From: Marsupella aquatica
Lineage: Eukaryota > Marchantiophyta
Assembly (NCBI GenBank): GCA_973895155.1
Contig: OZ316896.1
Coordinates: forward strand, 7,750,001-7,814,000
DNA length: 64,000 bases
Reading direction: 5' to 3'
Position 1 is the stretch's first letter; the number at the start of each line of letters is the position of its first letter. A model generated the notes under the pieces. It made no database searches, was not told the DNA's origin, and was given only the letters and a program-made list of their open reading frames with translations. The position numbers and the translations under genes were made by a program. This document shows, piece by piece, positions 61,395 through 64,000 of the stretch.

Positions 61395-62889
61395 TTAGTT
61401 TCTATACCCTACCCTAAGTAGCCTACGTTGCTCTGCCTCCACCATAGTCCTAGCCTGGGAAAGCCGCCCAATCTTACGGCCAGAACAAGACAAAGCAGCC
61501 ACAGCCAACAGGTGATCAATAGTCTTCGTGCATATATTAATCTGGTCAAAAACGCGGTGTCTGGTCCGATCAAACGTTTGGCCATTCCTGGCAAGCCACA
61601 GGGACCACAAAGTTTGGTACATCAAGAAAACCTGTAACGTATGCAGAGGGGTCTTCCCCCGCATCGACAACAGGAGATGCACCAACCCAAGGGCCCGGTT
61701 AAATAATCTCCCATTCAGCCAGCCCTGCATTACCAGCCAGCAAGCCCCCGCATGGCGGCAGTCAAAGAAAATGTGCGGGATAGACTCCACCACCCCGGAG
61801 CAGAGTGTACATACCCCATCAGACTTCCCAATCCTCAGAGCTTTGGAGCCAGAAAATAAACCCTGGGCAAGGATGCGCCATAAGAAGGTTCTGGCACAAG
61901 TGGAGAGATCTGCAGTCCATATAACCTGCCAGACCTCACACCATTCAATCTCAAGCAAGTTCACATTCCAGATCCTGTTAAGCCTGCAGAAATCAGATCC
62001 CTTGGGTCTAAGCAACTCAAACACCTTGAGATTGGGAAGCCCAAATTTAGTCAGGGGCACACTGTCCTTATCGATCCATCTCCATAGTCTTGCCCCTGAG
62101 TCCCCAGCTGTTTCTCTGTAGATAGTTATGTGAAGAGTGGAAATAAAGGATAGACAAAATCTCCTATCGTCTTCCGGTAGACCCCTCAGTCTGAGCATCT
62201 TCTCATTCATATCCATCCACTGATTATTCAGAGCACACCGCAAATCATTGACTTTCCTGACACCAAGCCTTCCACAGATCTTAACTACACCCAAAATGTT
62301 GTCCTCAGGGAGAGTGTAAAAGTCCAATAGACAGCGCAAAACATCTTCAATCCCCCAGTGTCCGGGGATGGCCGCAGTGCCAGGACAAAGGACCAGGTTC
62401 TCCCGTACCAAGGTTCTCCCGTACCAAGGTCTCCCGTACCAAGGTTCTCCCGAACCAGGTTCTCCTGTACCAAGGTCCAGGCACACTTAGTAGAGCGTCA
62501 GAATGACTACGGAAGTCCTTCAATCCCAGGCCACCATCCACCTTAGGTCGTGCCAGCTTCTCCTAGGCCACCAGTGGAATTTTCTTCCCCCCCTGTTTGT
62601 TAATCCCCCAAAGAAAAACACGACTGAGTGCAATCAGCTTCTTTGCCAGAGAAGCAGAGGATCGCAGAAACATCATGTGATATACAGGAATGGCAAGTAA
62701 AACATGTTTGATCAGCAGCACCCTTCCAGTGAAAGATAGAAAACAGGTAGACCAAGATGATAGTCTGGCTTCAGTAAGATCCAAGCCAAAGGGAGCACCC
62801 AAATATTTCTGTACCACTCCTCTTTCACTAATAACATGGAGCCTTAAGGGATGAGTCCAAGGCCCGAATTCCTTTTTCAAGATTTTCAT
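61395..62889 (-). mobile_element. 5'-truncated LINE (L1-type), 3' part
   Basis: On the minus strand, 62889-62563 encodes the end of a LINE reverse transcriptase (KYLGAPFGLDLTEARLSSW, SFTGRVLLIKHVLLAIPVYH, RVFLWGINKQGGKKIPLVA). The frame 62486-61395 has the zf-RVT domain: AQGLFSGSKALRIGKSDG, then CTLC...HIFFDCRHA and WLVMQGWLNG. The connecting stretch holds a 16-bp tandem repeat and changes frame. The 5' end is lost near 62889, and no clear A-tail or target duplication is visible at 61395. It is a typical dead LINE copy, next to the right end of CACTA-2. Confidence 0.88.
62392..62484. repeat. 16-bp minisatellite inside the LINE
   Basis: Five to six copies of a unit close to GGTTCTCCCGTACCAA lie within the LINE reading frame and shift it (one unit is a base shorter). 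Confidence 0.85.
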
Positions 62890-64000
62890 GATTTTTCCAA
62901 AAGTGCTTTAAAAAAACATATAAAAATGAAACATGTTTTGTAAACTTTGCTATTATAATTCTTTCAATGAAAATCTTGGGATATTTTCAACATCATTTTC
63001 ACAATTACCAAAAACAACAAATCCATACTTAATTACAAACATAAAATTTATGGTCTTTGATCTGAGTTTGTGCAAACTCAAAATCTTAAGTAGAATGCCA
63101 CTATCCATTGTAGGTGTGCATCTAAGTCCACTAAATCTCTAAATACAATGCAACTCAACTAATCTAAGGCTTCTCTAACCTCCTCTCCACTTCTAGAAGA
63201 TCCTTGCTTCAATCCGAGCTAGCTCAACAGTTACATCTTCTGTTGCACCCTCTACTCTGGTGCGCTTCACATCCTCCCCACTCTCTTGATCCATACCAAT
63301 ATTGAAATGTACATCGATTTTGATTTGGGCAGCCACCTGGCTTCATGAAATCATGAAGTCGGGTTCTCACCTGAAAGAAGCTACCTGATCCTCCTAGCTC
63401 CCTCCAGTTAGTTCCCCCAAGCTCGATAGTTCTCTTTGCTTCTGCTCCCAATCCACCCACCTTGGACTCATTTTTGACCCAGACCAGGCCTGGTCAACCC
63501 TTAATCCTCCCTGGATCAATCTTGATTCCCGATCGGCCCTCCCCCGGTCCCTAATTAGTGAAACCCTTCCCCAATCCTAAACCCTCCCCCCCGATCTTTT
63601 ACCGCTCCCCCTCCAATGTTTGATCATCCCCTTGATGCTCGACTGCCCTCCTCCGGTGCTCCATCCCCCTCTGATGGTTGATCGTTCCCCTGACGGTCGA
63701 TTGTCCACCCTCCTCCAATCCCTAAATGGCCCCCCTTCCAATCCCCTTCCAATCCCCTTCCACTCCTTATCAATCCCATTCCAATCTCCCTTGCTCCCTC
63801 TCCCATCCTCCACTCGCTCCCCCTTCAATCCTTAGGTCTGCTCGATTGAGATCTAGCTCTCAAGCTCAATTTTTCACAAATTATCCCTGATCCTTTGTGG
63901 CTATCTCCCCTAATTGGAATCTGTCTCATTTAATCAGAGTCTACCACAGCTAATTCAAGCAGCAGTCAATCACAGTAGAAGCTCATTCAATAACCAAATC
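62890..64000. other. No recognisable gene; C-rich low-complexity stretch
   Basis: About 63480-63840 is CT-rich with short repeats such as CCCCTTCCAAT. Open frames there are a consequence of composition. I see no RNA gene or conserved protein. Confidence 0.4.

Noticed and set aside
63577-63835. Overlapping ORFs on both strands near the window end
   Set aside because: They come from CT-rich low-complexity sequence.

Overview
The window is nuclear DNA from a plant with a large, transposon-rich genome. The signs are nested LTR retrotransposons with 5-bp target-site duplications, plant CACTA (En/Spm-type) elements carrying TNP2, DUF4218 and DUF4216 domains, a plant-type LINE with a zf-RVT domain, canonical GT/AG introns, and a TTTAGGG-type telobox near 2.27 kb. 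I cannot name the species. The retroelement types and heavy decay would fit a gymnosperm, a seed-free plant or another large-genome streptophyte. No intact host gene, rRNA, tRNA or CRISPR array was recognised. LAYOUT: 1-2838, right end of a CACTA element (CACTA-1) with a three-exon accessory gene, ending in TTGTAGTG. 3276-9090, complete but dead Ty1/copia element on the minus strand (152-bp LTRs, TSD CTTGC). 9.1-11.46 kb, decayed minus-strand ORFs of unknown family. 11465-20784, Ty3/gypsy element with about 1.4-kb LTRs and broken gag-pol frames (gypsy-1). 21.5-24.2 kb, SNF2-type helicase pseudogene pieces in two orientations around a hairpin-rich block. 24.9-31.5 kb, unrecognised divergent ORFs among copies of a CpG-rich 15-bp palindrome. 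31512-49055, a solo LTR (TSD ATTGC) split by a 13,686-bp gypsy element (31957-45642, TSD AGGGA, gypsy-2). About 49.5-61.26 kb, a second CACTA element (CACTA-2) with a minus-strand accessory gene, a SET-domain gene and a TNP2 transposase gene; the transposase gene is split by a 2,388-bp insertion. 61395-62889, a 5'-truncated LINE on the minus strand. The last 1.1 kb holds nothing recognisable. MOST UNUSUAL: (1) Both LTRs of gypsy-2 contain an intact ORF of about 1,200 codons. The protein has an N-terminal domain, a basic segment, a domain resembling retrotransposon or plant-mobile-domain proteins, a long coiled coil and a KKKRK basic tail. The host solo LTR, of a clearly diverged family, encodes a homologous protein in the same place, so an LTR-resident accessory gene looks like a lasting trait of this lineage. 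The element body has lost most of reverse transcriptase, all of RNase H and the start of integrase, yet its LTRs are nearly identical, which suggests recent mobilisation in trans. (2) CACTA-2 carries a SET-domain (putative protein methyltransferase) ORF next to the transposase, and its accessory gene is homologous to that of CACTA-1. Both elements place short CpG-containing repeats at the same three places around that gene, but the repeat sequences differ. (3) A 15-bp palindrome, consensus TAGCGCCNGGCGCTA, recurs ten times with changes that are almost all C-to-T or G-to-A, and may mark a third DNA-transposon family. All of this comes from reading the sequence; no database search was possible.
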